This document shows, piece after piece, positions 17,475-27,329 of a stretch of 64,000 nucleotides of DNA. Both the position numbers and the translations under genes were made by a program. The notes beneath the pieces were generated by a model. The model searched no databases. It was not told the DNA's origin and saw only the letters and a list, made by a program, of their open reading frames with translations. This stretch comes from Novosphingobium nitrogenifigens DSM 19370 (lineage in GTDB: Bacteria; Pseudomonadota; Alphaproteobacteria; Sphingomonadales; Sphingomonadaceae). Location of the stretch: positions 310,001 to 374,000 of the forward strand of contig NZ_GL876933.1 of NCBI RefSeq assembly GCF_000192575.1. The letters run 5' to 3'. The stretch's first letter is position 1. Each line of letters starts with the position of its first letter.

Positions 17475-18236
17475 ATGCTTATCCAGACGCTCGCCGCGGC
17501 CGCGACCAGTGCTGCGCCTCAGAACAAGTTCGGCTTCGTCGAGGCTCTCCAGGCCGGCGGTTTCATTTCCTACGCCACCGTCACGATCATGGGTGTCATG
17601 TCGTTCGGTTCGTTCTTCATCCTGATCACCAAGTTCCTCGAACAGTCGAAGATCATGGGTCAGTACAAGGCTCTCGCCGGTTTCTGGCGCGCTGGCACCC
17701 TCAAGGAAGGCGCTGCCAAGCTCGACAAGAACAGCGCATGGCGCCAGGTCGTCGAAGACGGCATTGCCGCTGAAGACCAGCACAGCAAGATGCCCGACGC
17801 GACCGAAGCCCACGACTGGCTGCACGGCTCGCTCGCCCGCTCGGAAGCCTCGATCAACTCGAAGCTCGCCGGCGGTCTTCCCTTCCTCGCCACCGTCGGT
17901 GCGACCGCTCCGTTCATCGGTCTGTTCGGTACCGTCGTCGGCATCTACCGCGCTCTGATCGCCATCGGTCTTGCCGGTTCGGCCTCGATCGACAAGGTCG
18001 CCGGTCCGGTCGGTGAATCGCTGATCATGACCGCGCTCGGTCTGCTCGTCGCGGTTCCCGCCGTGCTTGCCTACAACTACCTCCAGAGCCGCAACAAGCG
18101 CATTGCCGAACTCCTGACCGGCTTCAGCACCGACGTTCTCGCTTACCTCGCCTCGAAGGGCGCGGTGAAGCCGAGCGTTCCGGCTGCTCCGGCTGCCAAG
18201 CCGGCTGCTGCCCCCGCTGCTGCTCCGAAGAAGTAA
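17475..18236 (+). CDS. exbB: Biopolymer transport protein ExbB (MotA/TolQ family)
   Basis: Inner-membrane proton-channel subunit that energises TonB. I use the ATG at 17475 (MLIQTLAAAATS) because GAGAGGAAG precedes it; an in-frame start at 17448 is possible. The 253-residue protein has a first membrane helix near FISYATVTIMGVMSFGSFFI and the conserved MotA/TolQ/ExbB core with ATVGATAPFIGLFGTVVGIY, followed by GPVGESLIMTALGLLVAVPA. The C-terminus is an Ala/Pro tail (AAPAAKPAAAPAAAPKK). It lies 93 bases after tonB and 112 before exbD. Confidence 0.97.
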   Translation: MLIQTLAAAATSAAPQNKFGFVEALQAGGFISYATVTIMGVMSFGSFFILITKFLEQSKIMGQYKALAGFWRAGTLKEGAAKLDKNSAWRQVVEDGIAAEDQHSKMPDATEAHDWLHGSLARSEASINSKLAGGLPFLATVGATAPFIGLFGTVVGIYRALIAIGLAGSASIDKVAGPVGESLIMTALGLLVAVPAVLAYNYLQSRNKRIAELLTGFSTDVLAYLASKGAVKPSVPAAPAAKPAAAPAAAPKK

Positions 18237-18348
18237 GTTCAAAACCGGGGTCGGTTCCCCAACGAACCGGCCCTGTCCGGAAACGCGCGGGGTCGAAGTT
18301 TCCCAACAGGACTTCATCCCGCGGGCAGACACGGATAGGATTTAACCA

Positions 18349-18876
18349 ATGGCAATGTCTGTAGGCGGCGGCGGCGAAGAACGCCCGATGTCGGACATCA
18401 ACACCACGCCGCTCGTGGACGTGATGCTCGTGCTGCTGATCATCTTCCTCATTGCGGTTCCGGTGGCGATCCAGACCGTCGAAAAGCTGAAGGTGCCGAT
18501 CCTGAAGTCTGAAGAGACCCAGGACAAGGTAGAAAACCTCCTGCTTGCGGTGGTCACGACCGACGCTGCCGGCCGCAGCCCCGGCCAGCCGGGCTATGAA
18601 GGTTCCTCGCCGTCCGGTGAGTGCCGCGTCTACATCAATAACGTCACCCCGGTCGACAACACCGAGCTGTACAAGCAGGCTTTCGACCGCCTCGACGCGA
18701 TCGTGAAGCGTGAAGGCGGTGCCGCCAACATGGACCCGGAAAAGGTTCCGGAAGTTCATATCCGTGGCGACCATCGCGTTCCTTGGAAGTGCATCGCCGG
18801 TGCGATCTATAACGTGCAGGCTGCGGGCTATCCCAAGGTCGGCTTCATTTCGACCCCGGTCGATCCGCAGGGCTGA
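18349..18876 (+). CDS. exbD: Biopolymer transport protein ExbD, first copy
   Basis: Partner of ExbB; a single N-terminal membrane helix with a key aspartate and a periplasmic domain. The 175-residue protein has the ExbD/TolR signature MSDINTTPLVDVMLVLLIIF with the aspartate in LVDVM. It is longer than the usual 140 residues because of an insertion of about 20 residues in the periplasmic domain (TDAAGRSPGQPGYEGSSPSG) containing a cysteine soon after. A second, shorter ExbD follows after 64 bases, a common arrangement in sphingomonads and xanthomonads. Confidence 0.95.
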   Translation: MAMSVGGGGEERPMSDINTTPLVDVMLVLLIIFLIAVPVAIQTVEKLKVPILKSEETQDKVENLLLAVVTTDAAGRSPGQPGYEGSSPSGECRVYINNVTPVDNTELYKQAFDRLDAIVKREGGAANMDPEKVPEVHIRGDHRVPWKCIAGAIYNVQAAGYPKVGFISTPVDPQG

Positions 18877-18940
18877 GCCTGAAGGCTTGGAATACTGACG
18901 GTTCGCATCAGCGGGCTCTAGGGTTCAAGGAGTACAACCC

Positions 18941-19378
18941 ATGGCAATGAGCGGCGGCAAGGACGATGGCTCGCCGATGATGGAGATGAACACGACGCCG
19001 TTGATCGACGTCATGCTCGTGCTCCTCATCATGTTCATCATCACCATCCCCGTGGCCACCCACTCGGTGAACGTCAACCTGCCGGCGGCAACGCCGCCGA
19101 CGAACAATCCGATCATCAACCCGGTCAAGAACAAGCTGATGCTGACGCCGACCAATCAGATCCTTTGGAACGGTTCGCCGATCACCGAAGGCAATCTGGT
19201 CTCGCTGCTTCAGGCGACCAAGGCGATGGCCGTCGAGCCGGAACTCCAGTTCCAGCCCGACGGTCTGGCGAGCTATGAAATTGCCAACGAAATCCTGAAG
19301 ATCATCACCGAATCCAAGGTGACGAAGTTCGGCTTCGTGGGCAACGAAAGCTACGCGACCTTCGAAAAGGCTCATTGA
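18941..19378 (+). CDS. exbD: Biopolymer transport protein ExbD, second copy
   Basis: Second ExbD/TolR-family subunit of the TonB motor. The 145-residue protein repeats the signature MMEMNTTPLIDVMLVLLIMF and has a normal-length periplasmic domain ending KFGFVGNESYATFEKAH. The two ExbD proteins share the membrane helix but are clearly different after it, so they may form a mixed ExbD dimer or have separate roles, as reported for a second ExbD in Xanthomonas. The ATG is preceded by AAGGAGTACAACCC. It is the last gene of the operon and is followed by a terminator. Confidence 0.94.
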   Translation: MAMSGGKDDGSPMMEMNTTPLIDVMLVLLIMFIITIPVATHSVNVNLPAATPPTNNPIINPVKNKLMLTPTNQILWNGSPITEGNLVSLLQATKAMAVEPELQFQPDGLASYEIANEILKIITESKVTKFGFVGNESYATFEKAH

Positions 19379-19435
19379 TCGCGGTTGTTCTTCCGCGTCT
19401 TCCGTCAAGGATGATGCTGGAATGGGACGGCCCGG

Positions 19436-19472
19436 AAAAAAGGGGGATCGGCTTTGGCCGGTCCCCTTTTTT
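19436..19472 (+). terminator. Terminator after the tonB operon
   Basis: AAAAAAGGGGG at 19436-19446 pairs with CCCCTTTTTT at 19463-19472 through a stem with a small internal bulge and a GC-rich top. It lies between convergent exbD and the helicase gene and can act on both strands. Confidence 0.8.
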
Positions 19473-19480
19473 CATGGCCT

Positions 19481-21946
19481 TCAATCGACGAGGGCGTCGG
19501 GGGAGTGATCGTCGGGGCGCATGGCAGCGGCCGCAAGGCTTTCGGCTTCGACGAGCAGGTCGTCATCGACCGAACCGAGCGGCAGGCTTTCCCGGCCGAT
19601 CATGACCAGCACGGGAACGGCGAGCGGACTGACGCGGTCGAGTTCGACATGGACAAGCCGCTCCGCCGCCCGGTCGAGCAGAGCGCCCAGACGTCCGAGA
19701 TCGGTCATCCGTGCCCTGGCGTCGGCCCAGGCGGCCTGCAGCAGCAAGTGGTCGGGTTCGTACTTGGACAGAACGTCGTAGATGAGGTCGGTCGAGAACG
19801 TGACTTGCCGCCCGGTCTTGCGCTTGCCGGGGATCTGTCGTTCGACGAGGCCCGAAATGACTGCGACTTCCCGGAATGCGCGCCGCAGCAGGTACGAGCC
19901 CCGAACCCAGTCGTCGAATTCATCGGCGAGGATCTCGGGCGACAGCATGGTCGCCGGATCGGGGACGGCGCGCAGGCCCCATACGGCAAGGGCATAGTCG
20001 TTGGCGACAAAGCCCATCGGGCCGAGACTGGCTTCTTCCATCCGCCGCGTGATCAGCATGCCCAGCGACTGGTTCGCGTTCCAGCCTTCGAACGTGTAAT
20101 AGACGGTGTAGGCCCGGCCGCCGTGGGGAAAGCTTTCGACCAGCAGTTCGTCGGGCCCTGGCAGGCGGCTGCGCCAGTCCTGCATCTCGAGCCACTCGCG
20201 CACGTCGTCGGGAAGCCTGCCCCATCCGGCCCGGTCGGTCAGCATCGCGCGGACGCGATCGGCAAGATGTGTCGTCAGCGGCATCCGCGCGCCCATGTAG
20301 CTTGGGATTATGCCCGACTTGCGGGCAGCACGGACGAGGATCGCACTGTCGCGCAGGCCTTCGACTTCGAGATCCAGTCCGGCAAAGCGGAAAGTGTCGC
20401 CCGGAGCCAGTTGTGTGCCGAAGTCCTCTTCGACTTTGCCCAGCGCCCGGCCGTTGCGAAAGCGCACTTCCATCATCTCGGAATCGATGATGATCCCGGC
20501 ATTGAGCCGATGGCGGGCCGCGTGCTCGGGATGGGCAAGGCGCCATAGCCCGCCACGATCGCGGACGATCCGGCGGAACCGGTCATAGGCCCTGAGCGCG
20601 TATCCGCCGGTGCTGACGAAATCGAGCACCCGGCGCCATTCGGCGTCGTCGATCCCGGCATAGGATGCCGACGAGCGCACTTCGGCGAGGAGGCTTACCT
20701 CGTCGAAAGGACCTGCGCAGGCACAGGCCATGACATGCTGGGCAAGGACGTCGAGACCGCCGGGGCGAAAGTCCTCGCCGTCGCGCTTGCTCTCGGCGAC
20801 GGCGTCGCATGCCGCCATGGCTTCGAGGAACTCGAACCGGTTCCCCGGGACGAGCACCGCACGGCTCGGGCAGTCGAGGCGGTGATTGGCGCGTCCGATC
20901 CGCTGCAGCAGGCGCGAGGAGCCTTTGGGCGCTCCCATCTGGACGACAAGGTCGATGTCGCCCCAGTCGACGCCGAGATCGAGACTGGCGGTACAGACCA
21001 GCGCGCGCAATTCCCCGCGTGCCATGGCGCCTTCCACCTTGCGCCGGGCTTCCCGACTGAGCGAGCCGTGGTGGATGCCGATCGGCAGGGTGTCCTCGTT
21101 GACGTCCCACAGCAGCTGGAACAGGTATTCGGCCAGAAAACGGGTGTTGGTGAAGACCAGCGTCGTCCGATTGGTACGGATGAGGTCGTAGAGCTGCGGC
21201 ACGGCCCAGGAACCGGCGTGGCCGCCCCAGGGGACGCGATGGTCTGCCGGTTCGAGCACTTCGACTTCGGCGGGGGCGCCCGGTTCGCCTTCGACCAGAG
21301 CCACGCTGTCGAGATCGCCCCATGGCGCAAGCCATGCGCGAAAGCCTTCGGGATCGCCGAGCGTCGCGGAAAGGGCGATGCGTCGCAAGCCGGGGCTGAT
21401 CGCCTGCAACCGGGTCAGGGCAAGAGCGAGAAGATCGCCGCGCTTGCCTGTGGCAAAGGCATGAACTTCGTCGATGACCACGCGTTGCAACCCGGCGAAG
21501 AGGTCCGCGCTGTCGGGATAGCTGAGCAGGAGTGACAGCGATTCCGGTGTCGTCAACAGGATGTGCGGCGGCCGCGCGCGCTGGCGTGCCTTGCGCTCGG
21601 ACGGGGTATCACCGCTGCGCGTCTCGATGCGCAAGGGCAGGCCGATTTCCTCCACCGGCGTCAGCAGGTTGCGCTGCACATCGTGGGCCAGAGCCTTGAG
21701 CGGCGAGATATAGAGTGTGTGCAGCCCTTCGGGTGGGGGCATGTCCCCCAGCCGCGAGGGTGCAAAGGCAGCGAGCGTGGGCAGGAACCCCGCCAGCGTC
21801 TTGCCTGCCCCGGTATCGGCCACCAGCAAAGCGTGATCGCCGCGTGCGTCGGCAGCCAGCATGTCAGCCTGATGCCGACGCAGGCGCCACCCGCGCCCGG
21901 AAAACCATGCGTCGATTTCGGGAGGGAGCGCGGCGTCTGTCATCAT
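19481..21946 (-). CDS. Lhr-like, ligase-associated DEXH-box helicase
   Basis: Superfamily 2 ATP-dependent helicase presumably acting in DNA repair. The 821-residue protein shows Walker A (LLVADTGAGKT, residues 41-50), motif Ia (LYISPLKALAHDV), DEVH at 159-162, the SATLGDP motif III, then the helicase C domain with CTASLDLGVDWGDIDLVVQM and the QRIGRANHR motif VI. The C-terminal part and overall length match the ligase-associated DNA damage response DEXH helicase family. In that family the gene is normally next to an ATP-dependent ligase, an exonuclease-like protein and a phosphoesterase (PdeM); none is in this window. Alternative start one codon later. Confidence 0.9.
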   Translation of the reverse strand: MMTDAALPPEIDAWFSGRGWRLRRHQADMLAADARGDHALLVADTGAGKTLAGFLPTLAAFAPSRLGDMPPPEGLHTLYISPLKALAHDVQRNLLTPVEEIGLPLRIETRSGDTPSERKARQRARPPHILLTTPESLSLLLSYPDSADLFAGLQRVVIDEVHAFATGKRGDLLALALTRLQAISPGLRRIALSATLGDPEGFRAWLAPWGDLDSVALVEGEPGAPAEVEVLEPADHRVPWGGHAGSWAVPQLYDLIRTNRTTLVFTNTRFLAEYLFQLLWDVNEDTLPIGIHHGSLSREARRKVEGAMARGELRALVCTASLDLGVDWGDIDLVVQMGAPKGSSRLLQRIGRANHRLDCPSRAVLVPGNRFEFLEAMAACDAVAESKRDGEDFRPGGLDVLAQHVMACACAGPFDEVSLLAEVRSSASYAGIDDAEWRRVLDFVSTGGYALRAYDRFRRIVRDRGGLWRLAHPEHAARHRLNAGIIIDSEMMEVRFRNGRALGKVEEDFGTQLAPGDTFRFAGLDLEVEGLRDSAILVRAARKSGIIPSYMGARMPLTTHLADRVRAMLTDRAGWGRLPDDVREWLEMQDWRSRLPGPDELLVESFPHGGRAYTVYYTFEGWNANQSLGMLITRRMEEASLGPMGFVANDYALAVWGLRAVPDPATMLSPEILADEFDDWVRGSYLLRRAFREVAVISGLVERQIPGKRKTGRQVTFSTDLIYDVLSKYEPDHLLLQAAWADARARMTDLGRLGALLDRAAERLVHVELDRVSPLAVPVLVMIGRESLPLGSVDDDLLVEAESLAAAAMRPDDHSPDALVD

Positions 21947-21984
21947 GGCCTAGATAAGATCAAGCCCGCGCCGTTTCACCTCTC

Positions 21985-23799
21985 CTATTCGATCCGCAGG
22001 ATTGGATCTCCCTCTGCGGGCGGCAGGCGCAGGCTTTCCGAGAGAAGGGCGAGCTTCACGCTGCATTCCTGTGCGCCTGTCGCTGCCCCGTGCCGGAGGA
22101 CTTTCTGCACGATTGGCAGGGAAAGACCGGTCTTGTCGAGAATGCGGTCGATCACCGGGCCCGGGATCATCGCCTGGTGGCGCGGAGAGGGCTGCTGGGG
22201 ACCGAGTTGCCCTTCCTCGGCAAGGCGATGCCCGAGTTTCCGGGCGCCTTGTTCGACGGACGCGGGAAGAGCCACCTTGCCAGCGAGATGATCGGCTGTG
22301 ATGAAGCTGATGCAGGCTTGCGGGTCGTCCTTGCCGATGGCGCGAAGGGCCCGAAGGCGCAGCGTCTGAACATCATGCAAGGTTCGGCTGTCGCTGTTGC
22401 GGCCTGTCCCGTGAAGCGCGGAGAACAGCGCATCGCGCATGGCAAGGTCGGTGTTGTGCCCGGTGGTGTCGGCAAGACCATCGGCCGCCTGGTTCCTGAC
22501 GATTTGTTCGACTTCGTCGGCGACTGAGGGGGCCTTGCTGTGCACCCAGTCCAGCGTGGCGTTGTTTCCGAACCAGTGCGCGGCGGCATGATTGAGTGCC
22601 GAGAGGGAGGCCGGGTCGGTAGACGGCGGACTGGCTGGAGATGGCGGGCTGAGCGGAGATGGCGCGATGGTCTGGAGCGGATCGAGGTGGGGGCGGGGCG
22701 AGGGTTCGGTCGGCGAAAACGCGAAGCGCAGCGCCTGAAGCGCTCCTATAATGCAGATCCACCACAGACGTCGTTCGCTGAGGAAGCCTGCAAATCCAGA
22801 CATCGCCGGTCTGGCTTCCGGATAAAGCTTCCTCTCCCATGCTCCCACGCGCTCCGGGTTGAGATGCTGTTCCAGTTCCGGGAAATTCTTGCGAACGCCT
22901 TCCAGCAGGCTTTTGACATCGCCCCGCTTCACCCACCAGCTGCGGCCGGTTCCCGGTTGTGAGAGTTCTGCCCAGGCCTTGTGCAGGGGGTGATCGGGCC
23001 GCTCGACCTTTTCGACGAAGCGCAGGCCGCGCAGGCGGGCATTGAGAAAGGCGATGGCAGGGCGTTCGCTCAACTGTCCGCGCTCTTCTTCCCAACCGAA
23101 AGCCGCCGCTGCCGGTTCGAGCAAGGGGGCCGAGCGAGGCCAGGTTCGGGCGAGCAGTTCGGCAATCCAGCTTTCGGCTTCGCCCGATTGCTCGATGGTC
23201 ATTTCACCGGTCTGGCGGTGCAACACGCGCAAGTGGTCGAGAGCGCGCCGCTCCTGCAGGGGATTAAGCGGTTCGCTCTCCGGAGCGGCCTGCGCCAGCA
23301 AGTGGTGGAAAGCGCCCCAGCGTCCGCGATCGGCAATGACGTCTCCATCGCCCTTGCCGGTCACGACCGGAGTGAGGAATGTTTCCGGCGGGACTGTCAG
23401 GGAGCGCTGGCAGGGAGCCTGCGCCGGGCCGCCGAAGACGTGGGGTTCCATCGCTTTTACCGGGCCGAGCCGGGTTGAGATCGTGCCGGAGGGGTGGGGC
23501 AGATCGAGATGGGGCGCCGCGTGAGGCCATGCCTTCGCAGGCAGTTCCGGCTCCGGAAGATCGACGGCGGCAAAGGGATCGTCGGCCGCGTCGCTTGCGT
23601 CCGGTTCTGCACTCGCTTTACTTGCCTGTCGCCGGACATCGGCAAGGGCCATGTCACGCGCCGCGCGCAGGCGGGCAAAGCCTTCGGGATCGCTGTCCGG
23701 GTCCATGGCCCGCAACCGGTCTGCATAGGCTTTCCGGACGGCAGCACTGTCGCTTGGCGGGGCAAGTCCCAGAAGGGACCACGCCGCGGACACGATCAC
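21985..23799 (-). CDS. J-domain-like partner of an HscC-type Hsp70
   Basis: A 604-residue protein whose first 55 residues look like a J-domain: [20 protein letters not shown] is helix I/II, and [16 protein letters not shown] helix III. The invariant HPD tripeptide that contacts Hsp70 reads D33-P34-D35 here, so the normal J function is uncertain. A Pro/Ala-rich linker follows, then a region with little similarity that I can place, a probable single membrane segment at about residues 345-361 ([16 protein letters not shown]), and a helical C-terminal part. Its start codon overlaps the stop of the upstream hscC-like gene by four bases (ATGA), so the two are translationally coupled and the product is very likely its dedicated cochaperone. 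Confidence 0.75.
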   Translation of the reverse strand: MIVSAAWSLLGLAPPSDSAAVRKAYADRLRAMDPDSDPEGFARLRAARDMALADVRRQASKASAEPDASDAADDPFAAVDLPEPELPAKAWPHAAPHLDLPHPSGTISTRLGPVKAMEPHVFGGPAQAPCQRSLTVPPETFLTPVVTGKGDGDVIADRGRWGAFHHLLAQAAPESEPLNPLQERRALDHLRVLHRQTGEMTIEQSGEAESWIAELLARTWPRSAPLLEPAAAAFGWEEERGQLSERPAIAFLNARLRGLRFVEKVERPDHPLHKAWAELSQPGTGRSWWVKRGDVKSLLEGVRKNFPELEQHLNPERVGAWERKLYPEARPAMSGFAGFLSERRLWWICIIGALQALRFAFSPTEPSPRPHLDPLQTIAPSPLSPPSPASPPSTDPASLSALNHAAAHWFGNNATLDWVHSKAPSVADEVEQIVRNQAADGLADTTGHNTDLAMRDALFSALHGTGRNSDSRTLHDVQTLRLRALRAIGKDDPQACISFITADHLAGKVALPASVEQGARKLGHRLAEEGQLGPQQPSPRHQAMIPGPVIDRILDKTGLSLPIVQKVLRHGAATGAQECSVKLALLSESLRLPPAEGDPILRIE

Positions 23800-25502
23800 A
23801 GGGGCGCCTCGTTGTCGAGGCGGTCGAGATTGGCGGCCAGAAGTAGAGCCGCATCGGCAATCGAGCGCGGGTCCTGGCTATCGAGAGCGCCGGTGAAGCC
23901 CAGGATCCACTTGCCGACCATGTCGCGCCAGGCCCCCAGATGATCTTCATAAGCCCGTTCGGCCCGGGCCAGCAGGGCTTGATTGGCAGCGTCCTCGCGC
24001 GGATGGACTTTCAGTGCGGCGAGAGCTGCGCGACGCGCGGCAAGATCGCCCGCCGCGGGCCGGTCCTCTTCATCGATGATGACCAGATTGGCCTTGGTGC
24101 CGCTTATGGGGACCGAGACATCGACTTCGAGCAAGCCGCTGCTGTCATAGGAAAAGCGGACGTCGCAGGTCACTTCCCCGGCGGGCCGGGCGGGGATATC
24201 GACGCTGAGCTCGCCCAACCGGACATTGCCCGATACTTCGCGGGCTTCCCCCTGATAGATGCCGAATGACAGCTTGCGCTGGTTGTCGGCGACGGTCTGG
24301 TAGGTGTGGACGCGGCTGACCGGGACGGGAGTGTTGCGTTCGATGATCGGTGAAAAGAGCCCCGCCTGCATGCCTCCGTTCGAATCGCGGGCGATGTGAT
24401 CGACCCCGAGCGTATAGGGGCAGACGTCGGTGATGCGGATCTCTTCGAGTTCGCCCGATCGCGCGATCAGCCCGGCCTGCATCGCCGCACCCAGTGCAAC
24501 CGCCTGATCGGGATTGATCGACGAATTGGGAAACCGCCCGAACAGGCGCGTGATCGCCTTGCGCACGACCGGCATGCGGGTCGCTCCGCCGACCAGAACG
24601 ATGTCCGACAATTCCTGCACCGGCATGGCGCTGTCGCGCAGGGCCCGCGCCAGCGGATCGCGCAGGGGCCGCAGCAAGGGCGCGACGGCTTCCTCGAATT
24701 CCTCGGTCGAAACCGATGCGGACAGGCGCTCGTCGCCGACCGTAAGCGCGAAATCGGCGGTTCCGCTCTCGCTCAGAGTGCGGCGGGCACGCTCGGCGGC
24801 CTGAAACAGCAGAGCCTCGGCGCGGTCGGGCGTGAGGCGTTCGAGCTTGCCTTCGGGATCGAGCCGGGGGCGGATCGCGGCGGCAAGCGCATGATTGAAA
24901 TCGTCGCCGCCCAGCCGATTGTCCCCGGCGGTCGCGCGGACTTCGATAATGCCGGAAAACATTTCGACGATCGACACGTCGAAAGTGCCGCCGCCGAGGT
25001 CGAAGACGAGAAAGGGCTCGCGTTCCTGCCTGTCCATCAGGCCAAAGGCGATGGCCGCCGCCGTCGGTTCGTTGACCAGCCGACGGACGGTCAATCCGGC
25101 CAGTTCGCCCGCATGGCGCGTCGCGCGGCGCTGGCGGTCGTTGAAATAGGCCGGAACGGTAATGACGGCTTCGGTCGGCGTCTCGCCGGTGGCGGCGCGG
25201 ACATCGTCGCACAGGGCGCGCAGGACCAGCGCCGACAGATCCTCCGCGTCATAGTCGCGCTTGCCGAGGCGAATGCGGCGATCGGTGCCCATGTATCGTT
25301 TGAAGCTGGTCGCGGTGGCGGTTCCCGGCAAGGCCATGCGCTCAAGAGCCGCCTTGCCGACCGATACGGTCCCGTCCGTGCCGACATGCACGGCGGAGGG
25401 CGTGAGGATGTCGCCAAGAGCATTCGGGATCAGCTGCGCCTCGCCCTCGCGCCAGACGCCGACCGCAGAATTGGTCGTCCCAAGATCGATCCCGACAATC
25501 AT
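23796..25502 (-). CDS. hscC: Hsp70-family chaperone, HscC type
   Basis: ATP-dependent chaperone of the short HscC branch. The 568-residue length matches HscC (about 556) rather than DnaK (about 640). The nucleotide-binding domain begins [20 protein letters not shown] and has [20 protein letters not shown], the [14 protein letters not shown] motif, and [20 protein letters not shown]. The adenosine motif [14 protein letters not shown] is present. The substrate-binding domain is recognisable ([18 protein letters not shown], then [13 protein letters not shown]) but the C-terminal lid is short and lacks a DnaK EEVD-like tail. It overlaps the J-like gene by four bases. Confidence 0.93.
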   Translation of the reverse strand: MIVGIDLGTTNSAVGVWREGEAQLIPNALGDILTPSAVHVGTDGTVSVGKAALERMALPGTATATSFKRYMGTDRRIRLGKRDYDAEDLSALVLRALCDDVRAATGETPTEAVITVPAYFNDRQRRATRHAGELAGLTVRRLVNEPTAAAIAFGLMDRQEREPFLVFDLGGGTFDVSIVEMFSGIIEVRATAGDNRLGGDDFNHALAAAIRPRLDPEGKLERLTPDRAEALLFQAAERARRTLSESGTADFALTVGDERLSASVSTEEFEEAVAPLLRPLRDPLARALRDSAMPVQELSDIVLVGGATRMPVVRKAITRLFGRFPNSSINPDQAVALGAAMQAGLIARSGELEEIRITDVCPYTLGVDHIARDSNGGMQAGLFSPIIERNTPVPVSRVHTYQTVADNQRKLSFGIYQGEAREVSGNVRLGELSVDIPARPAGEVTCDVRFSYDSSGLLEVDVSVPISGTKANLVIIDEEDRPAAGDLAARRAALAALKVHPREDAANQALLARAERAYEDHLGAWRDMVGKWILGFTGALDSQDPRSIADAALLLAANLDRLDNEAPL

Positions 25503-25609
25503 TAGCCCCCCAGCCCGTCACGGCAGGACGTGGCGGTATCGGCCAGTGTGGTCAGGGCCATGGCTGTTGGCAAGAGGGGAAGGGATTGAAAGGAAACTGA
25601 AACCCTATT

Positions 25610-27025
25610 CTAGCGCGAGACGCCCGCGGCGGCGAGGTGGCAGTCCAGGTCGGCGAGGACGCGTTCGAGACCGGCGGCGCTGGTGCTTTCCGCGCGTGCC
25701 GAGAGCATGGCCTGCGTGTTCGAAGGGCGGAGCAGCCACCAGCCGTCGGCATGGCGCACGCGCGCGCCGTCGATGGCGTCGAACACGGCGCCTTCGTTCC
25801 GCAATGCCGACAGGACGGCGGTCATGGCGGTTGCGGGATCGGTCCCGGGAACGGTCAGCCGCAGTTCGGGGGTGGCAAAGGTTTCGGGCATCGCGTCACG
25901 CAGTTCGGTCGGCGTGCGGCCGAGGCGGGCGCACGCCGCCATGACGCGCAAGGCGGCGTAGAGCGCGTCATCGTATCCTTCGAACGTGTCGGCAAAGAAG
26001 AGGTGCCCGGTCATTTCCCCGGCCAGGATCGCCCCTTTCTGCTTCATTCCGGATTTGATCAGCGAGTGGCCGGTCTTCCACAGCACCGGCTCTCCACCGA
26101 GCGCGGCGATCCGGTCGAAAACGACCTGGCTGGTCTTTACATCGGCCATGATCCGCGCGCCGGGGACGCGGCGGAGCAGGTCTTCAGCAAGGATCAGCAG
26201 GATCTGGTCGCCCCAGACGATCCGCCCGCGACTGTCGACAAGGCCGAGGCGGTCGCCATCTCCGTCGAAAGCAAATCCGAAATCGATGTTTCCCGCCATG
26301 ACGGCCGCGATCAGATCTGCAAGGTTCGCCGGCACCGTTGGATCGGGATGGTGGTTCGGGAAATGGCCGTCAACCTCGGCAAAGAAGACGTGGTGCCTGC
26401 CGGGCAGGCGCCGGACCAGCCTTTGCACCAGCGGACCGGCGGCGCCGTTGCCGGTGTCCCAACCGATGCGCCAGGTGTCGAAAACGCCGGGATCGATGCC
26501 GTCGAGAGCCTGAACGATACGGTCGAGATAGGCGTCGCCAAGATCGACGTCGTCAACGATGCCACGGCCCACGCTCCAGTCGCCCGCAGCAGCGAGGCGG
26601 GCGAGATCGAATATGTCATCGCCGAAGAATGGCTGCCCCCCAAGTACGATCTTGAATCCGTTGTGATCCTTGGGATTATGGCTGCCGGTTACCTGAATGC
26701 CGCCGTCAACGCCCTGCCCTGAGGCAACGGCGTAATAGAGCAGCGGTGTCGGACCCAGCCCGACCCGGCGCACATCGACGCCGCCATCGGTCAGCCCGAG
26801 GATCAGTGCGGTTTCGAGCGAGGAGGAACTGAGCCGTCCGTCATAGCCGACGGCAACGAGCCGTCCGCCAGTGCGGCGCAGGCGCGTGGCAAAGCTGCGC
26901 CCCACGGCATAGGCATCGCGTTCCGACAGAGTTTCGCCATAGACTCCGCGAATGTCGTATTCGCGCAGCACGCCGGGATCAAAATCGTGCCGTTCGCAAC
27001 GGATCCCGGTCGTGGATTGGGACAT
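25610..27025 (-). CDS. Phosphoglucomutase/phosphomannomutase
   Basis: Interconverts hexose 6-phosphates and 1-phosphates (glucose and probably mannose) to supply sugar nucleotides for cell-surface polysaccharides. I chose the ATG at 27025 (MSQSTTGIRCERHDFD); the frame runs far upstream but overlaps the J-protein gene without family similarity. The 471-residue protein has the entry motif LREYDIRGVYGETL, the catalytic phosphoserine loop IQVTGSHNPKDHNG, the metal loop DFGFAFDGDGDRLG, the sugar-binding GEMTGHLFF and the C-terminal phosphate-binding LRPSNTQAMLSARAE. It is the third gene of mipZ, J-protein, mutase. It resembles sphingomonad PgmG, but I do not assign the symbol firmly. Confidence 0.93.
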   Translation of the reverse strand: MSQSTTGIRCERHDFDPGVLREYDIRGVYGETLSERDAYAVGRSFATRLRRTGGRLVAVGYDGRLSSSSLETALILGLTDGGVDVRRVGLGPTPLLYYAVASGQGVDGGIQVTGSHNPKDHNGFKIVLGGQPFFGDDIFDLARLAAAGDWSVGRGIVDDVDLGDAYLDRIVQALDGIDPGVFDTWRIGWDTGNGAAGPLVQRLVRRLPGRHHVFFAEVDGHFPNHHPDPTVPANLADLIAAVMAGNIDFGFAFDGDGDRLGLVDSRGRIVWGDQILLILAEDLLRRVPGARIMADVKTSQVVFDRIAALGGEPVLWKTGHSLIKSGMKQKGAILAGEMTGHLFFADTFEGYDDALYAALRVMAACARLGRTPTELRDAMPETFATPELRLTVPGTDPATAMTAVLSALRNEGAVFDAIDGARVRHADGWWLLRPSNTQAMLSARAESTSAAGLERVLADLDCHLAAAGVSR

Positions 27026-27035
27026 TGGGGCCGGA

Positions 27036-27329
27036 TCAGGCGCGCTTGCGCGGGGCCAGCCGTTCGAGCAGCAGGTCGCGTGCGGCATTGGCCTCGTAGA
27101 CCGCTTCGTTGGTGCCGCCCTTGTCGGGGTGAACGCGCGACAGCAACTTGCGATGCGCGTCGATGATGTCTTCGCGCGGAGCATTGGCCGCAACGCCCAG
27201 AAGCGTGCGGGCCTGCCGCTCTTCGCGGCGGACGTCGCGGTTCTTCCAGTAATCCCAAGGCCATTGCCCGGTCAGAAGACGGACAAACACGCTGCCCAGC
27301 AGGGCCAGTTCGGCAAGACGCAAGATCAT
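27036..27329 (-). CDS. Tim14/Pam18-like membrane J-protein
   Basis: A 97-residue protein with one N-terminal membrane segment (LAELALLGSVFVRLLTG) and a C-terminal J-domain with intact HPD in the sequence RKLLSRVHPDKGGTNEAVYE. The HPDKGG form and the membrane-plus-J layout match mitochondrial Tim14/Pam18 and its alphaproteobacterial relatives. It presumably recruits DnaK to the inner membrane; the substrate is unknown. The start overlaps the mipZ stop by four bases (ATGA), indicating translational coupling. The mutase gene starts 10 bases after its stop. Confidence 0.9.
   Translation of the reverse strand: MILRLAELALLGSVFVRLLTGQWPWDYWKNRDVRREERQARTLLGVAANAPREDIIDAHRKLLSRVHPDKGGTNEAVYEANAARDLLLERLAPRKRA

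Noticed and set aside
16461..18332. 623-residue minus-strand frame across the tonB-exbB genes
   Set aside because: Arg/Gly-rich low-complexity product of the reversed polyproline codons.
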